From positions 558,001 through 622,000 of the forward strand of contig NZ_CP019510.1 in the NCBI RefSeq assembly GCF_002002885.1: 64,000 nucleotides of DNA, given 5' to 3'. The stretch's first letter is position 1; each line of letters begins with the position of its first letter. The stretch is from Janthinobacterium sp. LM6 (GTDB taxonomy: Bacteria; Pseudomonadota; Gammaproteobacteria; Burkholderiales; Burkholderiaceae_D). The notes under the pieces are model-generated. The model was not told where the DNA came from, did not search any database, and saw nothing but the letters and a program-made list of their open reading frames with translations. Of the stretch, positions 53,375 through 62,798 are shown piece by piece. The position numbers and the translations under genes are program-made.

Positions 53375-55636
53375 ATGTTCTCGATTCGTGCCGCCCTGGC
53401 GGGCTGCGTGGCGGCGCTGTGCGCCTTGGCGCCGGCTGCCGCCGCCGATGTCCCCGCCGCCGCCACTGCCTCTGCCTCCGTTGCCGCGCCGGGCGTTCCC
53501 GCGCCCGTCGCGGCGCGTCCGCGCATCGCCCTGGTGCTGTCGGGCGGCGGCGCGCGCGGCCTGGCGCATATCGGCGTCTTGAAAGTGCTGCAGGAGCTGC
53601 ATGTGCCGATCGATATGGTGGTCGGCACCAGCATGGGCGGCGTGGTGGGCGGCGCGTATGCGGCCGGCGCTTCCGTGGCGGACCTGGAAAAGATGGCGCG
53701 CGAGACCAACTGGGCGCGCGTGGTGGCCGACCGGCCGCCGCGCGACGAACTGGCGTTCCGCCGCCGCGAGGAAGATTTGTTGCTGCCGTCGCGCATCGAA
53801 TTTGGCGTAAGCCGCGATGGCATTTCCACGCCGCCGGCCGCGGCCAGCAATGCGGCACTGGAAATGGCCTTGAACCGGCTGTTGCCGGCCGGCATGCGCG
53901 ACCGCCCCGCCAGCCAGCTGCCGCTGCCTTTCCGCTCTGTGGCGTCGGACCTGGTCAATGGCGAGCTGGTGGAACTGGTCGACACGCCCCTGTTCCTGTC
54001 GATGCGCGCCTCGCTGGCCGTGCCGGGCGTGTTCGCCCCCGTGCGCGTGAATAACCGGCTGGTGGTCGATGGGGGCCTGGTGCGCAACCTGCCCGTCGAC
54101 ATGGCGCGTGCCATGGGCGCCGACATCATCATCGCCGTCAACGTGGGCACGCCGCTGGCGCCGGAAAAAGACCTGGGCAGCGCCATCGGCGTGGCGCAGC
54201 AGATGCTGCAAATCCTCACGGAGCAGAACGTGCAGCGCTCGCTCAAGGAATTGCAGGCGCAGGATATCCTGGTGGCGCCGGATTTGACGGGCGTCAGTTT
54301 CCTCGACTTTGAAAACTATGCGCGCGCGATGCGTGCCGGCGAGCAGGCGGCGCAGGCCCTGGCCGCCCGCCTGGCGCCGCTGGCCCTGCCGCCGGAGCAG
54401 TATGCGGCGCGCGAGCAGCTGCGCCTGGCCGCGCCGGCCCTGCTGGACGTGGCCCTGCCGCTCACGCGCCTGGCCGTGGAGAGCGAAGGCGAGATCAATC
54501 CGCGCATCCTGCAGGCGCAATCGGGCCTGGTGGAAGGGCAGGCGGTCAGCCAGGAAGATGTGCTCGCGGCCGCGGCCAGGCTGTATGGCCGCGGCGACGT
54601 GGCGCGCGTGGAGACGGACGTGGTCGATGCCGGCGACCAGCGCGCCGTCACCATCAAGGCCGTCGAAGCGCCATGGGCCAGCAACCGCCTGCGCGTGGGC
54701 CTGGAGCTGGCCAGCGATTTCAGGGACAGCAATAATTTCGCCCTGAAGCTGCTGCATGCGCGCTCGAACCTGAACAGCTGGGGCGGCGAGTTGCGCAGCA
54801 CGGCGCAGATCGGTAATACGCGCGGCTATGGCCTGCAGTTCTGGCAGCCGCTGGGGGCCGGTAACCCGTGGTATATCGCGCCGCAGTTGCAATACACTTC
54901 GTCGGCGATAGATTTGTTCGACAATGGCCGGCGCAGCGCCCGCCTGGCCTATAACGGCCAGACAGCTGCACTGGTGCTGGGACGCCAGTTTGGTACCTGG
55001 GGCGATCTGCAGTTCGGCGTCGCTCGTACGGAAGTCAAGGGCAAGCTGGCGATTCCGGCCGACCCTGCGCAGCCGGAGTCGCGCGCGCTGGGCACCACGC
55101 AGTTCGTGCGATTCCGCGCCGATACGCTCGATTCGCCGGGCTTTCCCACGCGCGGCGTCCTGCTTGAGGCCAACTGGGCGCGCGATACGACCACGGGGGC
55201 GGGCGAGGCGGCCCTGGGCCAATCGTCCATCACAGGGTTGAAGGCCTTTGGCCGCGGCAACTGGGCCGGTCACGTGTATGGCGAATGGGCGCGCTCACAG
55301 CGTGACGAAGCGCCGCTCAATCTCGGTGGTTTCCTGCGCTTGTCCGGCACGGAATTTGAATCGGTGAGAGGACGCAGTATCGCCTTCGCGCGCTTCGTGA
55401 TGGCGCGCCGCATCGGTTCCCTGCCCAGCACCCTGGGCGGCGTGGTGCGGGCCGGCTTTTCGCTGGAGATGGGCGGCGGCTTCGATCAGAGCGAGCGCTG
55501 GAAAGCCAGCAAGTTCACGCAGGCCAGCAGCGCCTTCATCTCCGTCGACACGCGCTTCGGTCCCGTGTACGTGGCGGCGGGCGCGACCAAGGGCGGCGAG
55601 AGCACGCTCTACCTGTTCCTGGGGCCGGTCTGGTAG
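53375..55636 (+). CDS. Patatin-like phospholipase with a C-terminal beta-barrel
   Basis: 753 residues. Signal peptide about 1-24. Patatin domain about 48-330: oxyanion loop SGGGARG near 57, nucleophile GTSMG near 85, catalytic Asp in DGGLVRN near 232. A POTRA-like segment spans about 350-430, and a beta-barrel of the BamA/Omp85 type about 440-753, ending in Trp. This layout matches type Vd autotransporters such as PlpD of Pseudomonas. It would hydrolyse phospholipid acyl chains at the surface. Encoded 58 bp after gspC. Its 3' end overlaps the convergent regulator gene by 28 bp. Confidence 0.92.
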   Translation: MFSIRAALAGCVAALCALAPAAAADVPAAATASASVAAPGVPAPVAARPRIALVLSGGGARGLAHIGVLKVLQELHVPIDMVVGTSMGGVVGGAYAAGASVADLEKMARETNWARVVADRPPRDELAFRRREEDLLLPSRIEFGVSRDGISTPPAAASNAALEMALNRLLPAGMRDRPASQLPLPFRSVASDLVNGELVELVDTPLFLSMRASLAVPGVFAPVRVNNRLVVDGGLVRNLPVDMARAMGADIIIAVNVGTPLAPEKDLGSAIGVAQQMLQILTEQNVQRSLKELQAQDILVAPDLTGVSFLDFENYARAMRAGEQAAQALAARLAPLALPPEQYAAREQLRLAAPALLDVALPLTRLAVESEGEINPRILQAQSGLVEGQAVSQEDVLAAAARLYGRGDVARVETDVVDAGDQRAVTIKAVEAPWASNRLRVGLELASDFRDSNNFALKLLHARSNLNSWGGELRSTAQIGNTRGYGLQFWQPLGAGNPWYIAPQLQYTSSAIDLFDNGRRSARLAYNGQTAALVLGRQFGTWGDLQFGVARTEVKGKLAIPADPAQPESRALGTTQFVRFRADTLDSPGFPTRGVLLEANWARDTTTGAGEAALGQSSITGLKAFGRGNWAGHVYGEWARSQRDEAPLNLGGFLRLSGTEFESVRGRSIAFARFVMARRIGSLPSTLGGVVRAGFSLEMGGGFDQSERWKASKFTQASSAFISVDTRFGPVYVAAGATKGGESTLYLFLGPVW

Positions 55637-56394
55637 GGTGCCGCCGGGACGGCGGGCGCCGTACTGCGGCGCAGGGCCGTGAAGGCGGCAAATTCCCATG
55701 AGCGAAAGCCCAGCAGCAGGGTAAAGCCGTCGCGCTCGGCGGGCGCCAGGCGGCGGTCGTTCTGGTGCAGGCGCGCCAGTTCCTCGGCCAGCTGGCGGAT
55801 CTTTTGCACCAGCTCCTGCGCGCTCGACAGCGACAGGCGCGCCGGGATGCACATCAGGGTCTCGCCGGCGCCGTCAAAATGCCCGCTGAAATAATCGGCC
55901 ACCACGTGTTCGCGGAAGTATTGCTGCACCGGGCCGTCGGCCAGCCAGTGGAAGGCGTTCGAGACGCGCAGGCTGTAGCGGTTCAGCGGCTTGAGTTCGA
56001 TCAAGCCCAGGCGATCCAGCTCGGCCAGGCAGCCGATGCATTCGGCCTGCGTCAGCGCATACGTTTCCACCACCTGCTCCAGGCTCCAGTGGCCCAGGCA
56101 GCAGATCGCCACCAGCAGCAGGCGCGGATGCGCCACCAGCGACTTTTCCTGCACCAGGGTGAGCGTGTCGGCATGCGGCGTGATGTCGGCCGCGCCGCGC
56201 AGCACGTCTTCCATGGCGATGCCCGAGGCCTTGCAGATCAGGGCCAGGCGCGACAGCGACATGTCGTGCTGGCCAAACATGCGCTTGACGCTCGATTCGC
56301 TCATGCCGATGCGTTCGGCCAGCACTTTATAGGTGATGCCGGCGGCGCGCAGTTGCGTACGCAGCACGCGCAAAACCAGTTCGGGTGAACTCAC
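55609..56394 (-). CDS. XRE-type HTH transcriptional regulator
   Basis: 261 residues from GTG 56394, with AGGAT upstream. N-terminal HTH about 5-60 (LRAAGITYKVLAERIGMSES, SSVKRMFGQHDMSLSRL). The remaining 200 residues have no catalytic motif that I recognise; they may sense a ligand (ICCLGHWSLEQVVETYALT). Convergent with the patatin gene, overlapping it by 28 bp. Divergent from the outer-membrane barrel gene. Confidence 0.87.
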   Translation of the reverse strand: MSSPELVLRVLRTQLRAAGITYKVLAERIGMSESSVKRMFGQHDMSLSRLALICKASGIAMEDVLRGAADITPHADTLTLVQEKSLVAHPRLLLVAICCLGHWSLEQVVETYALTQAECIGCLAELDRLGLIELKPLNRYSLRVSNAFHWLADGPVQQYFREHVVADYFSGHFDGAGETLMCIPARLSLSSAQELVQKIRQLAEELARLHQNDRRLAPAERDGFTLLLGFRSWEFAAFTALRRSTAPAVPAAPYQTGPRNR

Positions 56395-56561
56395 GGATAT
56401 CCTTTTTGATAAGTTTGGTAGCGGGTAACGGTACCGAATGTAGCCCTTAATGGCACTTTGCACAAGGTGATAGTACTTTACGGCAAAAGAGATGACACTC
56501 CCGCTTGTGGCTCGCACGGCGCGCTACAACCAGGCAACTCATCCACTTGTAGAGGTTATTC

Positions 56562-57176
56562 ATGTCCTTCAAATTACGTTTTCCCGCAGCGCTGCTGGCG
56601 CTGGCCGCCATCGCTCCTCTGCATGCTTCGGCAGCCGAACCTGCGCCGGGTCCCTTCTATGCGGGCGCCAGCTATGGCTTTCGCGCCAGCACCGGTCTCG
56701 ATTGCATCGCCGGGCAAAGCGATTGCGACAAAAGCAGCAAGCGCAATGGCAAGGCCTATGTGGGTTACAGTTTCGACGCGCTGCCGTTTCAGGGCGGCGT
56801 GGCCCTGCCTTCGATTGAGCTGGTGGGGTACACGGGTGGCGAGGTCAAGTCCGGCTTCGACACGGAAGCCGGCAAGCGCGCTGGCCGTGGCAAGTTCACG
56901 GGCCTCGGCATGCAGGGCGTGCTCGGTTACCAGTTTGACGCATTTACGCTGAGCGGCCGCCTGGGTGCGGCTTACACGCAGGGCAAGGTCGATTATCTGG
57001 GCGGCGGTTCGGGCAAGAAGGACAAGATCGGCCTGACCTACGGCATCGGCACGGCGTATGCGCTGAACCAGAACTGGTCGCTGCACCTCGACTGGGACCG
57101 CGTGCCCGTCAAGTACAACAGCAAGCAAACGACCAAGGTCGACATGTTTTCGCTGGGCGCGTCCTACCGTTTCTAA
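56562..57176 (+). CDS. Outer-membrane beta-barrel protein
   Basis: 204 residues. Signal peptide ends AAIAPLHASA (about residue 24). The rest alternates as a small 8-stranded barrel, starting GPFYAGASYGFRASTGLDC and ending SLGASYRF with a terminal Phe. Resembles OmpA-like barrels. Two Cys (CIAGQSDC) may close a loop. Function is unknown. Confidence 0.88.
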   Translation: MSFKLRFPAALLALAAIAPLHASAAEPAPGPFYAGASYGFRASTGLDCIAGQSDCDKSSKRNGKAYVGYSFDALPFQGGVALPSIELVGYTGGEVKSGFDTEAGKRAGRGKFTGLGMQGVLGYQFDAFTLSGRLGAAYTQGKVDYLGGGSGKKDKIGLTYGIGTAYALNQNWSLHLDWDRVPVKYNSKQTTKVDMFSLGASYRF

Positions 57177-57210
57177 GGGGATGCTGCTGCGGCACAGAGT
57201 GGCCTGATGG

Positions 57211-57236
57211 CGGACGCCCCATGAAAGGGGTGTCCG
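57211..57236 (+). terminator. Hairpin after the outer-membrane barrel gene
   Basis: CGGACGCCCC and GGGGTGTCCG pair with a six-base loop, 34 bp downstream of the stop. There is no T-run, so it may be a weak terminator or stabilise the mRNA 3' end. Confidence 0.55.
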
Positions 57237-57244
57237 CGGGCGGC

Positions 57245-57334
57245 CTGAAATGCCCATGGCGGCGTTGCACGGCCTCGCCGTATTGCTCATACTGTCTTCG
57301 TCCATGCGCCTTGCCATGGACATTTCCAGATCAG
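57245..57334 (+). repeat. Dispersed intergenic repeat, copy 3
   Basis: It starts CTGAAATGCCCATGGCGG and ends CATTTCCAGATCAG, aligning end to end with the copy at 20734-20823 but with more changes. It lies between the barrel gene and the small gene downstream of hslU. CTGA/TCAG ends are kept. Confidence 0.7.
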
Positions 57335-57525
57335 TCTTTGACGTCTACTTTCAACAGCAATTTCGCCAGCAGGCGTTTTTCCTGCTGGCGCTGGCCGGAC
57401 ACGGTCTTCACGTGCGCCCCGGCGGCGCGCTGCAGGGCTGCAGTGGCGACCGGGTTGCGCGGTTTTTGCGAGGGTTCGACGCGGAACTGCATTTTTTGCC
57501 GCGTCGCCAATGCCTTGTTTGCCAT
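57331..57525 (-). CDS. Small basic protein encoded after hslU
   Basis: 64 residues starting MANKALATRQKMQFRVEPSQ and ending LLLKVDVKD. Strong GGAGG six bases before ATG 57525. It begins 16 bp after the hslU stop on the same strand, so is probably co-transcribed. No known domain; many Arg/Lys/Gln residues suggest nucleic-acid or protein binding. Function unknown. Confidence 0.75.
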   Translation of the reverse strand: MANKALATRQKMQFRVEPSQKPRNPVATAALQRAAGAHVKTVSGQRQQEKRLLAKLLLKVDVKD

Positions 57526-57540
57526 CGGTTCCCTCCCTGA

Positions 57541-58899
57541 TTACAGCACGTAGCGCGACAGGTCCTCGTTGACCGACAGCGCTTCCAGGCGTTCGTTGAC
57601 ATACGCGGCATCGATCACCAGCAGGTTTTCCGTGCTGCTGCTGCCTTCGCTGGCCGTAAACGACACTTCTTCCAGCAGCTTTTCCATCACCGTGTGCAGG
57701 CGGCGCGCGCCGATGTTTTCCGTGCGCTCGTTCACCGAATAGGCGATTTCCGCCAGGCGCGTGATGCCTTCCGGCGCGAATTGCAGTTTCAGGTTTTCCG
57801 TCGCCAGCAAGGCTTCGTACTGCATCGTCAGGCAGGCGTCGGTGCTCGTCAGAATGCGCTCGAAATCCGAGATCGACAGCGATTCCAACTCCACGCGGAT
57901 GGGGAAGCGCCCCTGCAGCTCCGGGATCAGGTCCGACGGTTTCGACAGGTGGAACGCGCCCGAGGCGATGAACAGGATGTGGTCCGTGCGGATCATGCCA
58001 TATTTCGTGTTGACGGTCGTGCCCTCGACCAGCGGCAGCAGGTCGCGCTGCACGCCGGCGCGCGAGACGTCGGCGCCGCCCGATTCCGAGCGCGAGGCGA
58101 TCTTGTCGATTTCATCGAGGAAGACGATGCCGTTCTGCTCGACGTTCTGGATGGCCTTCTGTTTCAGTTCATCTTCGTTGAGCAGCTTGGCCGCTTCTTC
58201 CTCGACCAGCAGTTTCAACGCTTCGCGGATCTTGACCTTGCGCGCCTTCTTGCGCTGCCCGCCCACGCCCGAAAACATGGACTTGATCTGCTCCGTCATT
58301 TCTTCCATGCCCGGCGGCGCCATGATTTCCATCTGCGGGCCCGCCTCGGCCAGTTCGATCTCGATTTCCTTGTCATCGAGCTCGCCCTGGCGCAGGCGCT
58401 TGCGGAAGGTCTGGCGCGTGCTGTCGCCGCTGCCGCTGTCCACTGCCGCGGCCGTATTCGGCGTGAAACCGAAGTCGCGCGCCGGCGGCACGAGGATGTC
58501 GATCACGCGGTCTTCGGCCGCATCTTCGGCGCGTGCGCGCACCTTCTTCATTTCCAGCGCGCGCGTCTGCTTGATGCCGATGTCGATCAGGTCGCGGATG
58601 ATGGTGTCGACGTCGCGGCCTACATAACCGACTTCGGTGAACTTGGTCGCTTCGATCTTGATGAACGGCGCCTCGGCCAGCTTGGCCAGGCGGCGCGCGA
58701 TTTCCGTCTTGCCGACGCCCGTGGGGCCGATCATGAGGATGTTCTTGGGCGTGATTTCATGGCGCAGGGGCTCGGCCACCTGCTGGCGGCGCCAGCGGTT
58801 GCGCAGGGCGATGGCGACGGCGCGCTTGGCCTTGGCCTGGCCCACCACGTGCTTGTCGAGTTCGGTGACGATTTCCGACGGGGTCATGTTCATGATCAT
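57541..58899 (-). CDS. hslU: ATP-dependent protease ATPase subunit HslU
   Basis: 452 residues. Walker [10 protein letters not shown] near 55, Walker [10 protein letters not shown] near 257, sensor and C-terminal motifs through DLSRYVL, whose last residues dock HslV. Unfolds substrates for HslV. Three in-frame ATG codons exist (58899, 58893, 58887); GAAAG fits 58899 best. Confidence 0.97.
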   Translation of the reverse strand: MIMNMTPSEIVTELDKHVVGQAKAKRAVAIALRNRWRRQQVAEPLRHEITPKNILMIGPTGVGKTEIARRLAKLAEAPFIKIEATKFTEVGYVGRDVDTIIRDLIDIGIKQTRALEMKKVRARAEDAAEDRVIDILVPPARDFGFTPNTAAAVDSGSGDSTRQTFRKRLRQGELDDKEIEIELAEAGPQMEIMAPPGMEEMTEQIKSMFSGVGGQRKKARKVKIREALKLLVEEEAAKLLNEDELKQKAIQNVEQNGIVFLDEIDKIASRSESGGADVSRAGVQRDLLPLVEGTTVNTKYGMIRTDHILFIASGAFHLSKPSDLIPELQGRFPIRVELESLSISDFERILTSTDACLTMQYEALLATENLKLQFAPEGITRLAEIAYSVNERTENIGARRLHTVMEKLLEEVSFTASEGSSSTENLLVIDAAYVNERLEALSVNEDLSRYVL

Positions 58900-58932
58900 A
58901 GTTAGCTTTCTGTCTTCTTTGCTCGCGGACGC

Positions 58933-59469
58933 TTAGTCCAGCGTCTCGATGATGTGCGACATATTTGTATAAATACAGAGTTCCGCGGCGATGGTCAGCG
59001 ATTTTTTGACCACTTCGGCCGGCGAGAGGTCCGTGTTTTCCTGCAGCGCCTTGGCGGCCGACTGGGCGTAGGTCCCGCCCGAGCCGATGGCGCCGATGCC
59101 GTCTTCCGGTTCCAGCACGTCGCCATTGCCCGTGATGACCAGGGTCGACTCGCTGTCGGCCACCAGCAGCATCGCTTCCAGGCGGCGCAGCACGCGGTCG
59201 GTGCGCCAGTCCTTGGCCAGTTCGACGGAGGCGCGCAGCAGATTGCCCTGGTGTTTTTCCAGCTTGCCTTCGAAGCGGTCGAGCAGCGTAAAAGCGTCGG
59301 CGGTGCCGCCGGCAAAGCCGACCAGGACCTTGCCCTGATACAACTTACGCACTTTGCGGGCCGTGCCCTTCATGACGATGTTGCCCAGCGTTACCTGGCC
59401 GTCGCCGCCCAGGGCGACTTGCTTGCCGCGCCGGACGCAGAGGATGGTGGTGCCGTGAAATTGTTCCAT
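58933..59469 (-). CDS. hslV: ATP-dependent protease peptidase subunit HslV
   Basis: 178 residues. Predicted propeptide MEQFHG is removed to expose the catalytic Thr of [11 protein letters not shown]; Gly before Thr fits. Conserved GGDGQVTLG and [11 protein letters not shown]. Forms the proteolytic core of HslUV. Starts 33 bp upstream of hslU, same strand. Confidence 0.97.
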   Translation of the reverse strand: MEQFHGTTILCVRRGKQVALGGDGQVTLGNIVMKGTARKVRKLYQGKVLVGFAGGTADAFTLLDRFEGKLEKHQGNLLRASVELAKDWRTDRVLRRLEAMLLVADSESTLVITGNGDVLEPEDGIGAIGSGGTYAQSAAKALQENTDLSPAEVVKKSLTIAAELCIYTNMSHIIETLD

Positions 59470-59596
59470 AGTGACCTCAAAAGATTCGTGCCGATGCGTG
59501 CAAGGCCATGCGATTGCGCGCCCATGCCTCAAAAGTGGGGATGGAAAAGGCAATTGCAAGCGGCAGTGCCTGCTTCAGTGTAGTCGGCGCGGGACG

Positions 59597-59635
59597 AAAA
59601 AAAAGCACGCAACCGAAGGTCGCGTGCTTTTTTAT
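59597..59635. terminator. Bidirectional-looking terminator between dksA and hslV
   Basis: AAGCACGC and GCGTGCTT pair with an inner ACC/GGT, flanked by A8 on the left and T6 on the right. It lies downstream of dksA, upstream of hslV, both minus strand. Confidence 0.85.
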
Positions 59636-59679
59636 TCGCCATCGCGGGCCGCCGGGGCGGCCGCGCAAGGGGAGGGAGA

Positions 59680-60132
59680 TCAGTCGCCGTACAGCTTTTG
59701 CTTCAGTTCGCGCCGTTGCTGGGCTTCCAGCGACAGGGTGGCGGTCGGACGGGCGATCAGGCGCGGGATGCCGATAGGCTCGCCCGTTTCTTCGCACCAG
59801 CCATAGTCGCCGGCGTCGATGCTGGCGATCGATTGCTGCACTTTCTTCAGCAATTTGCGTTCGCGGTCGCGCGTGCGCAGTTCCAGCGCATGTTCTTCCT
59901 CGATGGTGGCGCGGTCGGCAGGGTCCGGTACGAGCACGGTTTCACGCAAGTGTTCCGTGGTTTCGCCGGCGTTTTTCAGCAAGTCTTTTTCGAGCTGCTG
60001 CAGGCGCGCCTTGAAGAATGCCAGTTGTGCCGGATTCATGTAGTCATCTTCGCTCATGGCGCGAATTTGGTCTTCGCTGATGAGAGGGATGTCTTGGTTG
60101 GCGGCCGGGGTCGATTTATTAGTTTTGGTCAT
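59680..60132 (-). CDS. dksA: RNA polymerase-binding transcription factor DksA
   Basis: 150 residues. Coiled-coil tip DPADRATIEEEHALELR with the conserved acidic residues. The zinc-finger region reads WCEETGEPIGIPRLIARPTA, and then TLSLEAQQRRE. Only the first of the four usual Cys is kept, so it should not bind zinc in the classical way. Acts with ppGpp on rRNA and amino-acid promoters. ATG 60132 gives MTKTNKSTPAANQ. Confidence 0.95.
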   Translation of the reverse strand: MTKTNKSTPAANQDIPLISEDQIRAMSEDDYMNPAQLAFFKARLQQLEKDLLKNAGETTEHLRETVLVPDPADRATIEEEHALELRTRDRERKLLKKVQQSIASIDAGDYGWCEETGEPIGIPRLIARPTATLSLEAQQRRELKQKLYGD

Positions 60133-60613
60133 AACTTCGCTTACCTTCGATACGACAGAGTTTTCAAATTGATCAGTTGATGCGGCGATACCGAGCAACT
60201 GTACAGGTTCCGCTTGGCATTGCTGTCCCGCTGTACTGCGTGCGACCTTGGCTTGCCGGCGAAAGCCAGGACTACCGGCCGGCTAAGGTGCCATGTTGAT
60301 AACTTTTTACCGTTCTATGCCAGTCGCGCTATGCGCGCGACAACGGGCGTGTTGGGTGGATCGGTTGCATGCCTGGCATGCGGCCAGCGGCAGTTTGCCA
60401 GCATTTCATGACAGGCGAACGACATGGGCCGTTTTCGTCGCTGATTTTGGCACGCTTTGCTTTATATTGCCATCCCGATTTGTTGACTAGCCGATCAGAA
60501 ACGGCTACTTGTTGGTTTATGCCAGCAAGACGGGTGTCAGACAGCGGGAAAGCGTGCTTAACTTTCCCTTTTGTTTCTGCTTTGCAACGGATACTTTGCA
60601 AAACCCGGCTAGT
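60133..60613. other. Gene-free region upstream of dksA
   Basis: About 480 bp without a gene I can support. It includes the dksA promoter region and the 3' end of the CobW-gene transcript. No clear terminator, riboswitch or sRNA was recognised, and no Zur-type palindrome was found by eye. Confidence 0.5.
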
Positions 60614-61708
60614 TTATACCAAACATTGTTCGAGTCCGCGAATAAAAATGTCTTTTGGTAGATTCTTGCCAATAAACACCATTTTGCTGCCGCGCACTTC
60701 GTTTTCGCCCCATTTGGCGCCCAGGTCGCTGCCCATCAGCTGGTGCACGCCCTGGAAGACCACCTTGCGCTCGGCGCCCTGCATCAGCAGCACGCCCTTG
60801 TAGCGCAGCATGCGCGGGCCATACACCTGCACCAGGCCGCCGAGGAACTCGTCGAGCTTGGCGCTGTCGAACGGTTGCGTGCTCTTGAAAACAAAGGCGG
60901 CGATATCGTCGCTGTGCTGCGCATGGTGATGATCGGCATGGCCGCAATCGGTGGCGCAGGCGTCGCTGTGCTCGTGTGCGTGGTCATGCTTGTGCCCGTG
61001 GCCGTGCTCATCTGCATGCGCATGATCGTGGTCGTGGACGTGCGCCGTTTCGGTCGCCAGGAAATCCGGGTCCAGTTCCAGCTTTTCATTCAGGTTGAAG
61101 CCGCGGATGTCGAGCACCTCGGCCAGCGGCGCGCGGCCGAAGTCGACCTTGCCGATGGGCGCGCGCGGGTTGATGCGTTTCAGGCGGCGCGTCAGGATGG
61201 CCACGTCGTCTTCGCTGACCAGGTCGGTTTTCGACAGCAGCAGCTTGTCGGCAAAGCCCACTTGCCGCTGGGCTTCCTCGTATTCATCGAGTTGCTTCAT
61301 GGCATGGCGGGCATCGACTACCGTGAGGATGGCGTCGAGCATGTAGTGGCTGCCCACTTCTTCGTCGACAAAGAAGGTTTGCGCCACGGGGCCGGGATTG
61401 GCCAGGCCCGTCGTTTCGATGACGACGCGGTCGAACGCCAGCAAGCCGGCGTCGCGCTTGCGCGCCAGTTCCGTGAGGCCCACGATCAGGTCGCCCCGCA
61501 CGGTGCAGCAGATGCAGCCGTTGTTCATCTCGATGATGTGTTCGTTGCTATCCTGCACCAGGATCTCGTTATCGATGTTTTCCTGGCCAAACTCGTTTTC
61601 GATCACGGCGATGCGCATGCCGTGCTCTTCCTGCAGTATGCGGTTGAGCAAGGTGGTTTTGCCTGCGCCCAGGAAACCGGTGAGGATGGTGGTTGGAATC
61701 AGTGCCAT
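60614..61708 (-). CDS. CobW/COG0523 GTPase, putative metallochaperone
   Basis: 364 residues. P-loop GFLGAGKTT near 10, metal-binding GCICC near 68, GTPase motif SKTDLV. A long His-rich insert covers about 225-270 (HDHDHAHADEHGHGHKHDHA). C-terminal CobW_C domain. Members move zinc or cobalt to client enzymes. ATG 61708 is used; an upstream reading lacks a ribosome site. Next to a zinc-finger-less dksA gene. Confidence 0.93.
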   Translation of the reverse strand: MALIPTTILTGFLGAGKTTLLNRILQEEHGMRIAVIENEFGQENIDNEILVQDSNEHIIEMNNGCICCTVRGDLIVGLTELARKRDAGLLAFDRVVIETTGLANPGPVAQTFFVDEEVGSHYMLDAILTVVDARHAMKQLDEYEEAQRQVGFADKLLLSKTDLVSEDDVAILTRRLKRINPRAPIGKVDFGRAPLAEVLDIRGFNLNEKLELDPDFLATETAHVHDHDHAHADEHGHGHKHDHAHEHSDACATDCGHADHHHAQHSDDIAAFVFKSTQPFDSAKLDEFLGGLVQVYGPRMLRYKGVLLMQGAERKVVFQGVHQLMGSDLGAKWGENEVRGSKMVFIGKNLPKDIFIRGLEQCLV

Positions 61709-61843
61709 GAGAGATGCCTTGTAATCGGTGGTGCCGCCGCGCAAGCGGAAGAATGCGGACGATTATGCCGGAATTTTGCAAAAGCTTGCAAATGCGCGCC
61801 CATCCGCTTGATATGGATCAGGCCGGCCCACCGGCGCCGCTGC

Positions 61844-62791
61844 CTACTTGAGCTTGGCGCGCGGGTGCGCCTGGTCGTACACGTGCGCCAGGTGCTGGAA
61901 GTCGAGGGCCGTGTAGACCTGGGTCGAGGTGATGCTGGAATGGCCCAGCATTTCCTGCACGGCGCGCAAGTCGCCCGACGATTGCAGCACGTGCGAGGCG
62001 AACGAGTGGCGCAGCACGTGCGGGTGCACATTGGCGGGAATGTCCGTCGCCAGCGCGTGCGCCTTCAGGCGCAGCTGCAGCACGCGGGGCGAGATGCGCG
62101 TGCCGCGCGTGCTTAAAAACAAGGCAGCACTGCCGTCGGCCGCGGGCGGGCGCACGCCCAGCCAGGCGGTCAGGGCCACGAGGGCCGCCTTGCCGACAGG
62201 CACCTTGCGCATCTTGTTGCCCTTGCCCGTGACGATGACTTCGAAGCTGGCCATGTCGAGCCAGCCCAGCGAGGCGGGCTGGCCGCCGTCGGCCTTGCAG
62301 TAATGGGTGTCCAGGCTGGTCAGTTCGGACACGCGCAAGCCGCTCGAGTACAGCAGCTCGAACATGGCGCGGTTGCACAGCTGTTCCGGTTCGGCGGCGC
62401 CTTGTTGGTGTTGCGCGGGCGCCACGAGGCGCACGGCATCATCCACCGACAGGGCTTTCGGCAACGTTTTGGCCCGCTTGGGGGCGCGGATGCCGTCGAC
62501 GGGATTGGCGTCGAGCGGGGTCTCGCCGCTGAGCCAGTTGAAAAAGCCCCGCCACGACGACAGCTTGCGGGCGATCGAACGCGGGTCGAGGCCGCCGGCG
62601 TGCAGCTTGGCCGTGTAGCGGCGTACTTCGTTGTGCGCCAGCGCCGTCCAGGGCGTATTGCCGCTCAGTTCCAGCAAGGCGCGCAAGTCGCGCCCGTAGG
62701 CGTCCAGCGTATGCGGCGACAGCTTGCGCTGCGTGGCCAGCTGCGCCAGATAGGCGGCTAGCCAGTCAGCCTTGCCGCGCGCCTCCTTCAT
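61844..62791 (-). CDS. xerC: Tyrosine recombinase XerC
   Basis: 315 residues. N-terminal SAM-like domain about 1-95. The catalytic set is visible: Arg in SSGLRVSEL, Lys in GKGNKMRKV, HxxR in HVLRHSFASH, His in LGHSSI, Tyr in TQVYTALD. Resolves chromosome dimers at dif with XerD. It is chromosomal, next to a DUF484 gene as in many proteobacteria, not a phage integrase. Starts 7 bp after the DUF484 stop. Confidence 0.95.
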   Translation of the reverse strand: MKEARGKADWLAAYLAQLATQRKLSPHTLDAYGRDLRALLELSGNTPWTALAHNEVRRYTAKLHAGGLDPRSIARKLSSWRGFFNWLSGETPLDANPVDGIRAPKRAKTLPKALSVDDAVRLVAPAQHQQGAAEPEQLCNRAMFELLYSSGLRVSELTSLDTHYCKADGGQPASLGWLDMASFEVIVTGKGNKMRKVPVGKAALVALTAWLGVRPPAADGSAALFLSTRGTRISPRVLQLRLKAHALATDIPANVHPHVLRHSFASHVLQSSGDLRAVQEMLGHSSITSTQVYTALDFQHLAHVYDQAHPRAKLK

Positions 62792-62798
62792 GGCGTGC

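Noticed and set aside
61709-61843. Zur operator upstream of the CobW gene
   Set aside because: No palindrome resembling known Zur sites was visible.
61844-62791. Tyrosine recombinase as a sign of a prophage or integrative element
   Set aside because: Its neighbours (DUF484) and full sequence mark it as chromosomal XerC, and it is 35 kb from the tRNA-adjacent island.
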